Source: Pantoea endophytica (GTDB lineage Bacteria > Pseudomonadota > Gammaproteobacteria > Enterobacterales > Enterobacteriaceae). From it: a stretch of DNA of 64,000 nt. The DNA lies in the NCBI RefSeq assembly GCF_002858935.1, contig NZ_PJRT01000020.1:124001-188000 (forward strand). The letters run 5' to 3'. Positions within the stretch are counted from its first letter, which is position 1, and each line of letters opens with the position of its first letter. Made by a program: the position numbers and the translations under genes. The notes under the pieces are model-generated. The model did no database searches. It was not told the origin of the DNA and saw only the letters and a list, made by a program, of their open reading frames with translations. Shown in pieces: positions 53,654 through 61,654 of this stretch.

Positions 53654-54056
53654 AGCCGTGCCCTACGTGGCTGACAACCCGGACCGCCTGCACCTGTTCG
53701 TGGATAACGGCGCGGTGGTTGCCACCTCCGCCACGTCAATTTCGTGGGAGTACCGCTACACCCTGAACGTGGTGGTGACGGACTTCACCGGCGACCAGAA
53801 TCTGCTGATGGCGCCCGTTTTATTCTGGCTCGGCGTCAATCAGCCGGACGCCCTTCAGAACGCCAGCGAGCGGGAGCGGCTTTTCACCTTTGAGGCGGAT
53901 ATTCTCGGCAATGACCGCTGCGACATCAGCATGAACCTGAAGCTGACGGAGCGAGTGATCGCGAAGGAAGTGGACGGCGTGATGTCGGTTGAGGCCGTGC
54001 CGGAACCGGAAGCGCCGGATGATGCTGACGAAGGCTGGACGGTGCGCCGTGGCTGA
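53616..54056 (+). CDS. R: Tail completion protein (P2 GpR)
   Basis: A 146-residue protein (P2 R 155) with family pattern KPQSLRNALNKAVPYVADNPDRLHLFVDNG. Needed to finish the tail top for head joining. It overlaps lysC at its start and S at its end. Confidence 0.93.
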   Translation: MNKPQSLRNALNKAVPYVADNPDRLHLFVDNGAVVATSATSISWEYRYTLNVVVTDFTGDQNLLMAPVLFWLGVNQPDALQNASERERLFTFEADILGNDRCDISMNLKLTERVIAKEVDGVMSVEAVPEPEAPDDADEGWTVRRG

Positions 54057-54495
54057 GTTGCATGAAGTTGAGGAGTGGCTGGGTGCGCTGCTGTCGCAGC
54101 TTGAGCCGGCAATGCGCACAAAGATGCTGCGCGAAGTGGCGCGCGATGTGCGACGCATCCAGCAGAACAATATCACGCTGCAGCGCAGCCCGGACGGTAC
54201 GGCATGGGAGCCGCGCCGCGTCACCGCGCGAACCAAGCCGGGCCGCATTCGCCGCAAGATGTTTGCGAAGCTGAAAACGGCGAAGTATCTCAAAGCGCAG
54301 GCAAACGCGAATGTTGCAGAAGTTGCGTTTGTGCCTAGCGTGCAGAAGTTGGTCCGCGTGCATCATTATGGACTGCGTGACAGGATTAATCGTCGTGGCA
54401 CTGAAGTTAAATACGCAGAGAGACCTTTGCTAGGGTTCAATAATCAGGCTGTAGATTTGATTCGAAAAAAAATTTTAGAATACTTAGCCAAGTAA
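54049..54495 (+). CDS. S: Tail completion protein (P2 GpS)
   Basis: A 148-residue protein (P2 S 150), GTG start overlapping the R stop codon. Family text [17 protein letters not shown] is clear. The last about 130 bases become AT-rich and the gene overlaps the stop of the FRG gene by 12 bases, consistent with a recombination junction beside the cargo. Confidence 0.92.
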   Translation: MAELHEVEEWLGALLSQLEPAMRTKMLREVARDVRRIQQNNITLQRSPDGTAWEPRRVTARTKPGRIRRKMFAKLKTAKYLKAQANANVAEVAFVPSVQKLVRVHHYGLRDRINRRGTEVKYAERPLLGFNNQAVDLIRKKILEYLAK

Positions 54496-55413
54496 AGATG
54501 ATTTTGACGTTCCGTCGTAGTTTAAATTTAACTTACGAACAAGATTATTTTTTAATTGGCTGTCTTTTATCGCTCTGCCAGCACCATCAGCGCTAGGAAA
54601 CAAGTCCGCAGCGCCAAAGCCAATTAGATTGCAAAGGTGCAGTAATCTCGCACTCTGCGTCACAGGCAATGTATATTTATGAAAGTAGAATCCTTCGCTC
54701 TCAAAGTTAACCTTTTCTAGACCAATCATGTTGAAAATATCTGGGTAGAATTGAAGTGTTGGGTGAATTGAAAAACAACCTCTTTGCGCTCTTAAATGCT
54801 TGCTTACTGCGCCTGGAACATCAATGAATTTTAAAGAGTCATTGCCTTTGGTCACATAATTTTTAACCACCCATAATGCTATTTTTTTGTCTGACCAAGA
54901 CTTTTCTTCTTGCTTGGCTAAGGCTCCGCTTGCTGCAAAGTATAACGCTACGTATGGGCTTTTACTCCAATCCAATAGCCGTGTTGGAACGCCGTGGTGT
55001 TGCGCAATAGCCATTAGCTCATAAAGAGCGGGATTAGGCCAATTCCTTGGGGAGTCAATAAACTCACCACCATAAAAGGAATTGTGATTTAAATATTGAT
55101 CTCGAAAATTGAATGAGTCATTAGGAATGGATATGCCTATTCTGTCACATGACTCTGCAAAGTATTTTAAGGTTATCATCTCATTAAACAATAAATGGGA
55201 TATTTCAGTAGGTGCTGTAGTTAAATAGTGATATTTAAAACTTGGATCTCTCAAAGAATTTGGCAACAAAGACCATTCTGAGTCAGCATGTCCTCGATAA
55301 AAAACATGAGGAGTTCGCCCATGGTCGTACATTCTAGTTGGAGAAAGACTTTCCCAAAGCTCATCTGCTGACTCGAAATGATGATCTATATAATTTTTTT
55401 GAGTATCGCTCAT
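54484..55413 (-). CDS. FRG-domain protein (cargo at P2 Z/fun locus)
   Basis: A 309-residue protein with the FRG signature: FYRG (38-41) early, then [13 protein letters not shown] at 139-150 followed by VALYFAA. FRG proteins occur often in phage and defence islands; biochemical role not established. It is transcribed opposite to the late operon, convergent with S, and AT-rich. The position between S and V is where P2 carries Z/fun, a known phage-exclusion gene. Exclusion function here is inference. Confidence 0.8.
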   Translation of the reverse strand: MSDTQKNYIDHHFESADELWESLSPTRMYDHGRTPHVFYRGHADSEWSLLPNSLRDPSFKYHYLTTAPTEISHLLFNEMITLKYFAESCDRIGISIPNDSFNFRDQYLNHNSFYGGEFIDSPRNWPNPALYELMAIAQHHGVPTRLLDWSKSPYVALYFAASGALAKQEEKSWSDKKIALWVVKNYVTKGNDSLKFIDVPGAVSKHLRAQRGCFSIHPTLQFYPDIFNMIGLEKVNFESEGFYFHKYTLPVTQSARLLHLCNLIGFGAADLFPSADGAGRAIKDSQLKNNLVRKLNLNYDGTSKSSLLG

Positions 55414-55445
55414 CTTTTTCTCTTAGAAAAAACATCACGAGTAAT

Positions 55446-55463
55446 TGTGCCATTGACGCTACA
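55446..55463 (+). promoter_or_regulatory. Ogr-type late promoter site upstream of V
   Basis: TGTGCCATTGACGCTACA has the TGT-N12-ACA form. Its centre lies about 57 bases before the V start codon, so if it works at -55 the V message would have almost no leader. Confidence 0.7.
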
Positions 55464-55510
55464 ACTTTATCCAGATGAAGTTGCCACAAGTTTGTGAAAT
55501 TCTCTCAAGC

Positions 55511-56089
55511 ATGAACGAAAAACTCACCGAAATCATGCGCCTTATCACCAACCTGATCCGCACCGGCACCGTGTCCGAGGTGGACCCGGATAAATGGCAA
55601 TGCCGGGTGAAAACGGGCGACCTTGAAACCAACTGGATTAACTGGCTCACCTTCCGCGCCGGGAATACCCGCACATGGTGGCAACCCTCCATTGGCGAGC
55701 AGGTTGTGCTGCTGAGCCTCGGCGGCAATCTCGAAACTGCGTTCGCGCTGCCGGCCATTTATTCCGATGCCTTCCCGCCGCCCGATTATTCAGAGAACGG
55801 CAGCACCACCGTGTTCAACGACGGCGGCTGGTTCCAGTACGAACCGGACACCGGCCAGCTGCTGATTAAGAACATCAAAAGCGTTCGCATTGAAGCCGCC
55901 GACGGCATTCAGCTGATCACTGACCAGCTGGGCGTTGATGCAAGTCAGATGCTCATCAATAGCGAAACCGTGATGAACGGCGCGGTGACACAGGGCGGCG
56001 GGGCGATGAGTTCCAACGGCGTAGTGGCTGATGCTCACCTACATGACAGTGTGAAATCGGGAGGCGATATGTCAGGAGGTCCGCATTGA
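55511..56089 (+). CDS. V: Baseplate spike protein (P2 GpV)
   Basis: A 192-residue membrane-piercing spike (P2 V 211) with an OB-like N-terminal domain (TWWQPSIGEQVVLLSLGG) and a beta-helix tip. The end carries DAHLHDS, an H-x-H pair like the iron-binding tip of P2 V. The start is the ATG at 55511. Its TGA overlaps the W ATG. Confidence 0.93.
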   Translation: MNEKLTEIMRLITNLIRTGTVSEVDPDKWQCRVKTGDLETNWINWLTFRAGNTRTWWQPSIGEQVVLLSLGGNLETAFALPAIYSDAFPPPDYSENGSTTVFNDGGWFQYEPDTGQLLIKNIKSVRIEAADGIQLITDQLGVDASQMLINSETVMNGAVTQGGGAMSSNGVVADAHLHDSVKSGGDMSGGPH

Positions 56090-56442
56090 TGTATCTCGGC
56101 ATGAACCGTGACACTGGTGAAGCCATCACCGACACCGAGCACATTCGCCAGAGCGTGCGCGACATCCTGATCACCCCGGAAGGCAGCCGCATCGGACGTC
56201 GTGAATACGGCTCGCTGCTGTCGGTGCTGATTGACCAGCCGCAGAACGACGTGGTGCGCCTTCAGGTAATGGCGGCGGCGTACACGGCGCTGAGCCGCTG
56301 GGAGCCGCGTATCCGCCTCAGTTCTTTAGGCATAACCAGCGCCTTTGATGGCTCCATGGTGGTTGAGCTGACCGGCCAGCGCGCCGACGGCTCACCGCTC
56401 GCAATGTCAGTGCCTACGGGGGTGAACAGTGGCAGTAATTGA
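56089..56442 (+). CDS. W: Baseplate wedge protein, gp25-like (P2 GpW)
   Basis: A 117-residue protein (P2 W 115) of the T4 gp25 lysozyme-like fold family, with ILITPEGSRIGRREYGS. Ribosome site AGGAGG lies before the ATG that overlaps the V stop. Overlaps J by 14 bases. Confidence 0.94.
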   Translation: MYLGMNRDTGEAITDTEHIRQSVRDILITPEGSRIGRREYGSLLSVLIDQPQNDVVRLQVMAAAYTALSRWEPRIRLSSLGITSAFDGSMVVELTGQRADGSPLAMSVPTGVNSGSN

Positions 56443-57343
56443 CCTTTCGCAACTGCCCGCACCGGAAGTGATCGAGGTGCCGGACTTTGAAACGCTGCTG
56501 GCCGAGCGCAAGGAAGCGCTGATTGCGCTCTATCCGGCGGAGGAGCAGGCCGCCATGCGCCGCGTGCTGGCGCTGGAATCCGATCCGATTGTGAAGTGCC
56601 TGCAGGAAAGCGTGTACCGCGAAATCCTGCTGCGCCAGCGCATCAACGAGGCGGCGCAGGCGGTGATGGTGGCTTACGCGCTCGGCAGCGACCTCGATCA
56701 GCTGGCCGCGCGCAGTAACGTACAGCGTCTGACCATCACCCCGGCTAACCCGGACGCCGTGCCGCCCGTTGAGGCGGTGATGGAATCGGATGACGCGCTG
56801 CGCGTGCGCGTGCCGGAAGCGTTTGAGGGTTTATCGGTTGCCGGTCCGACGGCGGCCTACGAGTTTCACGCGAGAAGCGCAGACGGACGGGTGCAGGACG
56901 TGTCCGCCATCAGCCCGTCACCGGCGACGGTGCTGATCACCGTGCTGAGCCGCGAGGGTAACGGCACGGCAGCCGCTGATTTACTGAATACAGTGGACGC
57001 TGCGTTGAACAGCGAGAGTGTGCGGCCGGTGGCGGACCGCGTGACGGTGCAGGCTGCAACCATCAACGACTACCGCGTGCAGGCAAAGCTGCACCTGTTT
57101 GACGGCGTGGCCGCCGCGCCCTGTCTTGAGGCCGCAAACGAGCAGCTTGCCGCCTATCTTATTGAGCAGAAAAAGCTGGGTCGCAGCGTGCGCCGCGAGT
57201 CTTATGGGGCGGTGCTGCGCGTGGCCGGTGTGGACTGGGTGGAAATCACCGAACCGGCAGAAGACATCATCATGGACCGCACGCAGGCGGGCAACTGCAC
57301 CGGCACCGACGTGACGGTGGCGGACGATGAGGTGACAGGATGA
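56429..57343 (+). CDS. J: Baseplate assembly protein (P2 GpJ)
   Basis: A 304-residue baseplate protein (P2 J 302) with a GTG start. Family stretches PDFETLLAERKEALIALYP and SRNNVQRLTITPANP-like text are present. Joined in a tight operon V-W-J-I-H. Confidence 0.94.
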   Translation: MAVIDLSQLPAPEVIEVPDFETLLAERKEALIALYPAEEQAAMRRVLALESDPIVKCLQESVYREILLRQRINEAAQAVMVAYALGSDLDQLAARSNVQRLTITPANPDAVPPVEAVMESDDALRVRVPEAFEGLSVAGPTAAYEFHARSADGRVQDVSAISPSPATVLITVLSREGNGTAAADLLNTVDAALNSESVRPVADRVTVQAATINDYRVQAKLHLFDGVAAAPCLEAANEQLAAYLIEQKKLGRSVRRESYGAVLRVAGVDWVEITEPAEDIIMDRTQAGNCTGTDVTVADDEVTG

Positions 57344-57945
57344 ATAGCCTGCTTCCGCCCGGCTCATCCGCGCTGGAGCGCCGTCTGGCGCAGGCGTGCA
57401 GCGGGATTTCCGGGCTGAGCGTGCCGCTGCGTGACCTGTGGAACCCGGACACCTGCCCGGTGAATTTTCTGCCCTATCTTGCCTGGGCGTTTTCGGTGGA
57501 CCGCTGGGACGAAAGCTGGCCGGAAAGCGTGAAGCGCAAGGTGGTGAAGGATGCGTTTTATATCCATCAGCACAAGGGCACCGTCAGCGCGATCCGGCGC
57601 GTGGTGGAGCCGCTGGGCTATCTCATCCGCGTGATTGAGTGGTGGAAAACCAACGATGAGCCGGGCACGTTCCGGCTTGACGTGGGCGTGCTGGATACCG
57701 GCATCACCGAGGAAATGTATCACGAGCTGGAGCGCGTGATTGCCGACGCCAAGCCGTGCAGCCGCCATCTTATCGGGCTTTCGATCACCCTGGACGCGAA
57801 CGGCACGATGCCGGTGGCCGTTGCCAGCTACAGCGGCGACGAGCTGACCGTTTATCCCTATACCCCTGAACTTATCAGCGTCGGCGGGCCGGTGTATTCC
57901 GGCGCGGCGGTGCATCTTATCGACCTGACGGAAGTGAGCGCATGA
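57340..57945 (+). CDS. I: Tail protein I (baseplate to tail-fibre connector)
   Basis: A 201-residue protein (P2 I 176) with family text RLAQACSGISGLSVPLRDLWNPDTCP and LPYLAWAFSVDRWDESWPE. ATGA overlap with J and a 4-base overlap with H. It connects fibres to the baseplate. Confidence 0.94.
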   Translation: MNSLLPPGSSALERRLAQACSGISGLSVPLRDLWNPDTCPVNFLPYLAWAFSVDRWDESWPESVKRKVVKDAFYIHQHKGTVSAIRRVVEPLGYLIRVIEWWKTNDEPGTFRLDVGVLDTGITEEMYHELERVIADAKPCSRHLIGLSITLDANGTMPVAVASYSGDELTVYPYTPELISVGGPVYSGAAVHLIDLTEVSA

Positions 57946-58940
57946 CGACAAAATATTTTGCCCTGCTGACCAATCAGGGCGCGGCTAAGCTTGCCAACGC
58001 TGCCGCGCTCGGCACGAAAGTGAACATCACGCAGCTGGCCGTGGGCGACGGTGGCGGCACGCTGCCGACGCCTGACCCGGCACAGACGAATCTCATCGGC
58101 GAGAAGCGCCGCGCGTCGCTTAACTCGCTGACGATTGACGCCGCCAACGGCAGCCAGATTATTGCCGAGCAGATTATCCCGGAGGGCGAGGGCGGCTTCT
58201 GGATCCGCGAGATTGGCCTGTTTGACGCCGACGGCGTGATGATTGCCGTGGCTAACTGCGCCGAGACCTACAAGCCGCAGCTCGCCGAGGGCAGCGGGCG
58301 CACGCAGACGGTGCGCATGATTATCATCGTGAACAGCACCAGCGCGGTGACGCTGAAAATCGACCCGTCGGTGGTGCTGGCGACGCGTAAGTACGTGGAC
58401 GACGGCGTGATTGTGGCGAAGCAGTACGGTGACACTTTGCACCAACAGGCGAAAGAATATGCGGAACGTTTGCAGAAGGAGGCAGAGGAATACGCCGACA
58501 CGCTGCTTGAGCAGGCGAAAAAGTACAGCGGTGATGCGCTCAAGCAGCATACGGATGCCGTTAATCCCCATACGCAGTACCCATTGATTAAGAACGCCCT
58601 GAAAGAGCTGGCCGACGCCGGTCTGGTCGCTGAGGCGTTAAAAAACCTCGGCCTGGAAAAGTCCTTTGTTGCGATTGGCTACGTGAAGCTGCCGGGCGGC
58701 CTGATTATTCAGTGGGGATCGGGAACCTATACCAAGCAGGCGACGACGACGGTTACGCTTCCGATTGAGTTCCCGAACGCTGGATTTATGGCGGTTGCCA
58801 GCAAGGGGGCGTCTATCAACCTTTCCGGGGAATATACCGTCGGCATTCAGCTGGCAGGCAAATCAACGGTTTCGATTACCAATACTGCCGGTGCGGGTGG
58901 TAGCACGCAGGGCATTTTCTGGCTGGTTTTGGGGTATTAA
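57942..58940 (+). CDS. H: Tail fibre protein (short GpH-type)
   Basis: A 332-residue fibre, half the length of P2 H (669). The N-terminal about 150 residues carry the conserved baseplate-attachment domain ([36 protein letters not shown]). A charged coiled coil follows, then a C-terminal domain with [16 protein letters not shown], as in gp53-like fibre tips. The C-terminus decides receptor choice. A frame-matched chaperone gene follows after 2 bases. Confidence 0.9.
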   Translation: MTTKYFALLTNQGAAKLANAAALGTKVNITQLAVGDGGGTLPTPDPAQTNLIGEKRRASLNSLTIDAANGSQIIAEQIIPEGEGGFWIREIGLFDADGVMIAVANCAETYKPQLAEGSGRTQTVRMIIIVNSTSAVTLKIDPSVVLATRKYVDDGVIVAKQYGDTLHQQAKEYAERLQKEAEEYADTLLEQAKKYSGDALKQHTDAVNPHTQYPLIKNALKELADAGLVAEALKNLGLEKSFVAIGYVKLPGGLIIQWGSGTYTKQATTTVTLPIEFPNAGFMAVASKGASINLSGEYTVGIQLAGKSTVSITNTAGAGGSTQGIFWLVLGY

Positions 58941-58942
58941 TA

Positions 58943-59347
58943 ATGAAAAAGTATTCAGCAAAAGCAAACGCATTCTATGACGCCGACATCAACCCGGTCA
59001 TTCCGGCAGATGCCGTTAACGTGACCGATGAGGAGTGGATGTCCTTACTCAGCGGACAGTCTACTGGACTGATTATCGCGGCAGATTCAGACGGCAGGCC
59101 GGTACTGAAAGAGTACGTGCTTACGGATGAGGAAAAAAGCGCGCAGCTTGATGCAAAAAAGCGTGAGCTGCGTACGATTGCCGATGACGCTATTGCGCCC
59201 TTGCAGGATGCCGCCACGCTCGGTATTGCGACGGACGATGAAAACGCCAGCCTCAAAGCGTGGATGACGTACCGCGTCCTACTTAACCGTATAGATACAA
59301 AGTCCGGCGGAGCCTCAGAAATTATCTGGCCCGAGCAACCCGCATAA
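58943..59347 (+). CDS. Tail fibre assembly chaperone (Tfa / GpG-type)
   Basis: A 134-residue Tfa-family chaperone with [13 protein letters not shown]-like text ([20 protein letters not shown]) and a C-terminus ending in WPEQPA. It helps fold the preceding fibre tip. Strong terminator at 59352 ends the operon. Confidence 0.9.
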   Translation: MKKYSAKANAFYDADINPVIPADAVNVTDEEWMSLLSGQSTGLIIAADSDGRPVLKEYVLTDEEKSAQLDAKKRELRTIADDAIAPLQDAATLGIATDDENASLKAWMTYRVLLNRIDTKSGGASEIIWPEQPA

Positions 59348-59351
59348 CCAT

Positions 59352-59378
59352 CAGGCCCGTTTCGGGCCTGTTTCTTTT
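59352..59378 (+). terminator. Intrinsic terminator of the V-to-tfa operon
   Basis: CAGGCCCG / CGGGCCTG 8-bp stem with TTT loop followed by TTTCTTTT, 5 bases past the stop codon. Confidence 0.9.
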
Positions 59379-59395
59379 GTGCCATCCCCCTCACA
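59378..59395 (+). promoter_or_regulatory. Ogr-type late promoter site upstream of FI
   Basis: TGTGCCATCCCCCTCACA, TGT-N12-ACA form, flanked by T and A as a wider inverted repeat. Its centre is about 80 bases before the FI start, giving a leader of about 25 bases. Confidence 0.78.
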
Positions 59396-59465
59396 ACGCC
59401 AACCGGGTGCGCACGCGCACGCCACCTTTCACCATAGCGGAACCCCTTCACAGGAGAACCGCCAT

Positions 59466-60635
59466 ATGGCACAGGATTATCACCACGGCGTGCGCGTTGA
59501 GGAAATCAACGAGGGCACCCGAACCATCACCACCATCAGCACGGCGATTGTCGGCATGGTCTGCACTGGCGACGACGCCGACGCGGCCACGTTCCCGCTT
59601 AATCGTCCGGTACTGCTGACCGACGTACTCACTGCGAGCGGCAAGGCGGGCGAGTCCGGCACGCTGGCGCGCTCGCTGGACGCCATCGCCGACCAGGCTA
59701 AACCCGTCACCGTCGTGGTGCGCGTGCCACAGGGTGAAACCGAGGCTGAGACAACCGCCAACATCATCGGCGGCGTGAGCAACGGCCAGCGCACCGGCAT
59801 GAAGGCGCTGCTGGCCGCGCAGGCGGTGTGCGGCGTGAAGCCCCGCATCCTCGGCGTGCCGGGCCACGACACGCAGGCGGTGGCAACCGAGCTGCTGAGC
59901 GTAGCGCAGAGCCTGCGCGGCTTTGCCTACCTGTCGGCGTACGGCTGTCAGAGCGTGGAAGAGGCTATTGCCTACCGCGCGAACTTCAGTCAGCGCGAGG
60001 GCATGCTCATCTGGCCGGACTTCATCAACTTTGACACCGTGCTGAAGGCGGACGCGACGGCCTTCGCCACCGCCCGCGCGCTCGGCCTGCGCGCCAAAAT
60101 CGACGAGCAAACCGGCTGGCATAAATCCCTGTCGAACGTCGGCGTGAACGGCGTCACCGGCATTTCCAAAGACGTGTTCTGGGACCTGCAGGATCCGGCC
60201 ACCGACTCCGGCCTGCTGAACCAGAACGACATCACCACGCTGATTCGTAAAGACGGCTTCCGCTTCTGGGGTTCGCGCTGCCTGAGTGATGACCCGCTGT
60301 TTGCGTTTGAGTGCTACACCCGCACCGCGCAGGTGCTGGCCGACACCATGGCCGAGGCGCACATGTGGGCGGTGGACGGCGCGCTGAATCCGTCGCTGGC
60401 CCGCGACATTATCGAGGGCATCCGCGCCAAACTGCGCAGCCTCGTAAGTCAGGGCTATCTCATCGGCGCGGACTGCTGGCTGGACGAGAGCGTGAACGAC
60501 AAGGACACGCTCAAAGCGGGCAAGCTGCTGATCGACTACGACTACACGCCGGTGCCGCCGCTTGAAAACCTGCTGCTGCGTCAGCGCATCACCGATCAGT
60601 ACCTGGTCGATTTCGCCAGCCGCGTCAGCGCATAA
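59466..60635 (+). CDS. FI: Contractile tail sheath protein (P2 GpFI)
   Basis: A 389-residue sheath (P2 FI 396) starting [20 protein letters not shown]. The start is the ATG at 59466 behind CAGGAG; an open frame before it is rejected. C-terminal text [25 protein letters not shown] matches the family. Confidence 0.95.
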   Translation: MAQDYHHGVRVEEINEGTRTITTISTAIVGMVCTGDDADAATFPLNRPVLLTDVLTASGKAGESGTLARSLDAIADQAKPVTVVVRVPQGETEAETTANIIGGVSNGQRTGMKALLAAQAVCGVKPRILGVPGHDTQAVATELLSVAQSLRGFAYLSAYGCQSVEEAIAYRANFSQREGMLIWPDFINFDTVLKADATAFATARALGLRAKIDEQTGWHKSLSNVGVNGVTGISKDVFWDLQDPATDSGLLNQNDITTLIRKDGFRFWGSRCLSDDPLFAFECYTRTAQVLADTMAEAHMWAVDGALNPSLARDIIEGIRAKLRSLVSQGYLIGADCWLDESVNDKDTLKAGKLLIDYDYTPVPPLENLLLRQRITDQYLVDFASRVSA

Positions 60636-60647
60636 GGAGACTGAATT

Positions 60648-61163
60648 ATGGCATTACCCCGCAAGCTCAAGCACCTCAACCTGTTCAACGCAGGCGACAA
60701 CTGGCAGGGGCTGATCGAGTCCGTGACGCTGCCGAAAGTCACCCGCAAGTTCGAAAAATATCGCGGCGGCGGCATGGCCGGTGCGGTGGACATCGACATG
60801 GGCCTGGACGACGGCGCGCTGGATACGGAATTCACCTGCGGCGGCGTTGAGGCGAAGCTGTTCAAGCAGATGGGCACCCTGACCGTGGACGGCGTGCAGC
60901 TGCGCTTTACCGGCTCCATTCAGCGCGACGACACCGGCGAAGTGCAGGCGGTGGAGCTGGTCGTGCGCGGCCGCCACAAGGAGCTGGACTCCGGCGAGTG
61001 GAAGACCGGCGAATCCAGCACGACTAAAGTGTCCGGTACCAACAGCTACGCCAAGCTGACCATCAACGGCGAAGTGCTCTACGAGATTGACCTGGTGAAC
61101 ATGGTTCACATCGTGGACGGCACGGACCTGATGGAAGCGCACCGCAACGCGCTCGGCCTGTAA
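60648..61163 (+). CDS. FII: Tail tube protein (P2 GpFII)
   Basis: A 171-residue tube protein (P2 FII 172) with start MALPRKLKHLNLFNAGDNWQ and C-terminal VDGTDLMEAHRNALGL. AAGGAG before the ATG. Paired with FI. Confidence 0.95.
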   Translation: MALPRKLKHLNLFNAGDNWQGLIESVTLPKVTRKFEKYRGGGMAGAVDIDMGLDDGALDTEFTCGGVEAKLFKQMGTLTVDGVQLRFTGSIQRDDTGEVQAVELVVRGRHKELDSGEWKTGESSTTKVSGTNSYAKLTINGEVLYEIDLVNMVHIVDGTDLMEAHRNALGL

Positions 61164-61217
61164 TTTATCCGGCAGGGCAAACCCTGCCGCCTTTAACCCT
61201 TTTAGCGAGCCATAACC

Positions 61218-61520
61218 ATGACTGACAAAACCACCGAAAAAACCGTCGAGCTGGACACCCCGATTCTGCGCGGCAAGACCGAAATTAAAAGCGTCGTCGT
61301 GCGCAAGCCGCAGTCCGGCGCGCTGCGCGGCACCCGCCTGCAGGCGCTGATGGACATGGACGTCAATGCGATGATCACCGTGCTGCCGCGCGTCACCACC
61401 CCGGCGCTGACCACGCAGGAAATCACCGAGATGGACCCCGCCGATCTGGTGAGCCTGTCCGTCGAGGTGGTCACTTTTTTACTGAAGAAGTCGGTGCTGT
61501 CGGATTTAGCGACGGCCTGA
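61218..61520 (+). CDS. E: Tail assembly protein GpE
   Basis: A 100-residue tail assembly protein (P2 E 91). Family text PQSGALRGTRLQALMDMDV. A slippery TTTTTTA at 61475-61481 lies near its 3' end, allowing -1 slippage into E'. Confidence 0.92.
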   Translation: MTDKTTEKTVELDTPILRGKTEIKSVVVRKPQSGALRGTRLQALMDMDVNAMITVLPRVTTPALTTQEITEMDPADLVSLSVEVVTFLLKKSVLSDLATA

Positions 61521-61654
61521 CGGTTGACGATCTGGTGGCGGACATTGCCACCGTCTTTCACTGGCCGCCGTCCGTTACCGAGTTCATGACGCTGACCGAG
61601 GTACTGGAATGGCGCCATAAGGCGATAATGCGACACGGGACCAGCGATGAGTGA
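61218..61654 (+). CDS. E+E': GpE+E' -1 frameshift product
   Basis: At T-TTT-TTA (61475-61481) a -1 shift continues as TEEVGAVGFSDGLTVDDLVA and then ATVFHWPPSVTEF, EVLEWRHKA, ending at TGA 61652-61654. This matches the known P2 E+E' extension needed as a tape-measure chaperone. Total about 144 residues. The E' end overlaps the T start. Confidence 0.85.
61475..61481 (+). other. Ribosomal -1 slippery heptamer in gene E
   Basis: T TTT TTA in the E frame (codons ACT TTT TTA), followed by the E' frame open for 57 codons. Same arrangement as P2. Confidence 0.85.

Noticed and set aside
59448-60362. Long leftward ORF of 304 codons opposite FI
   Set aside because: A shadow of the GC-rich sheath gene; sheath homology on the plus strand is unambiguous.
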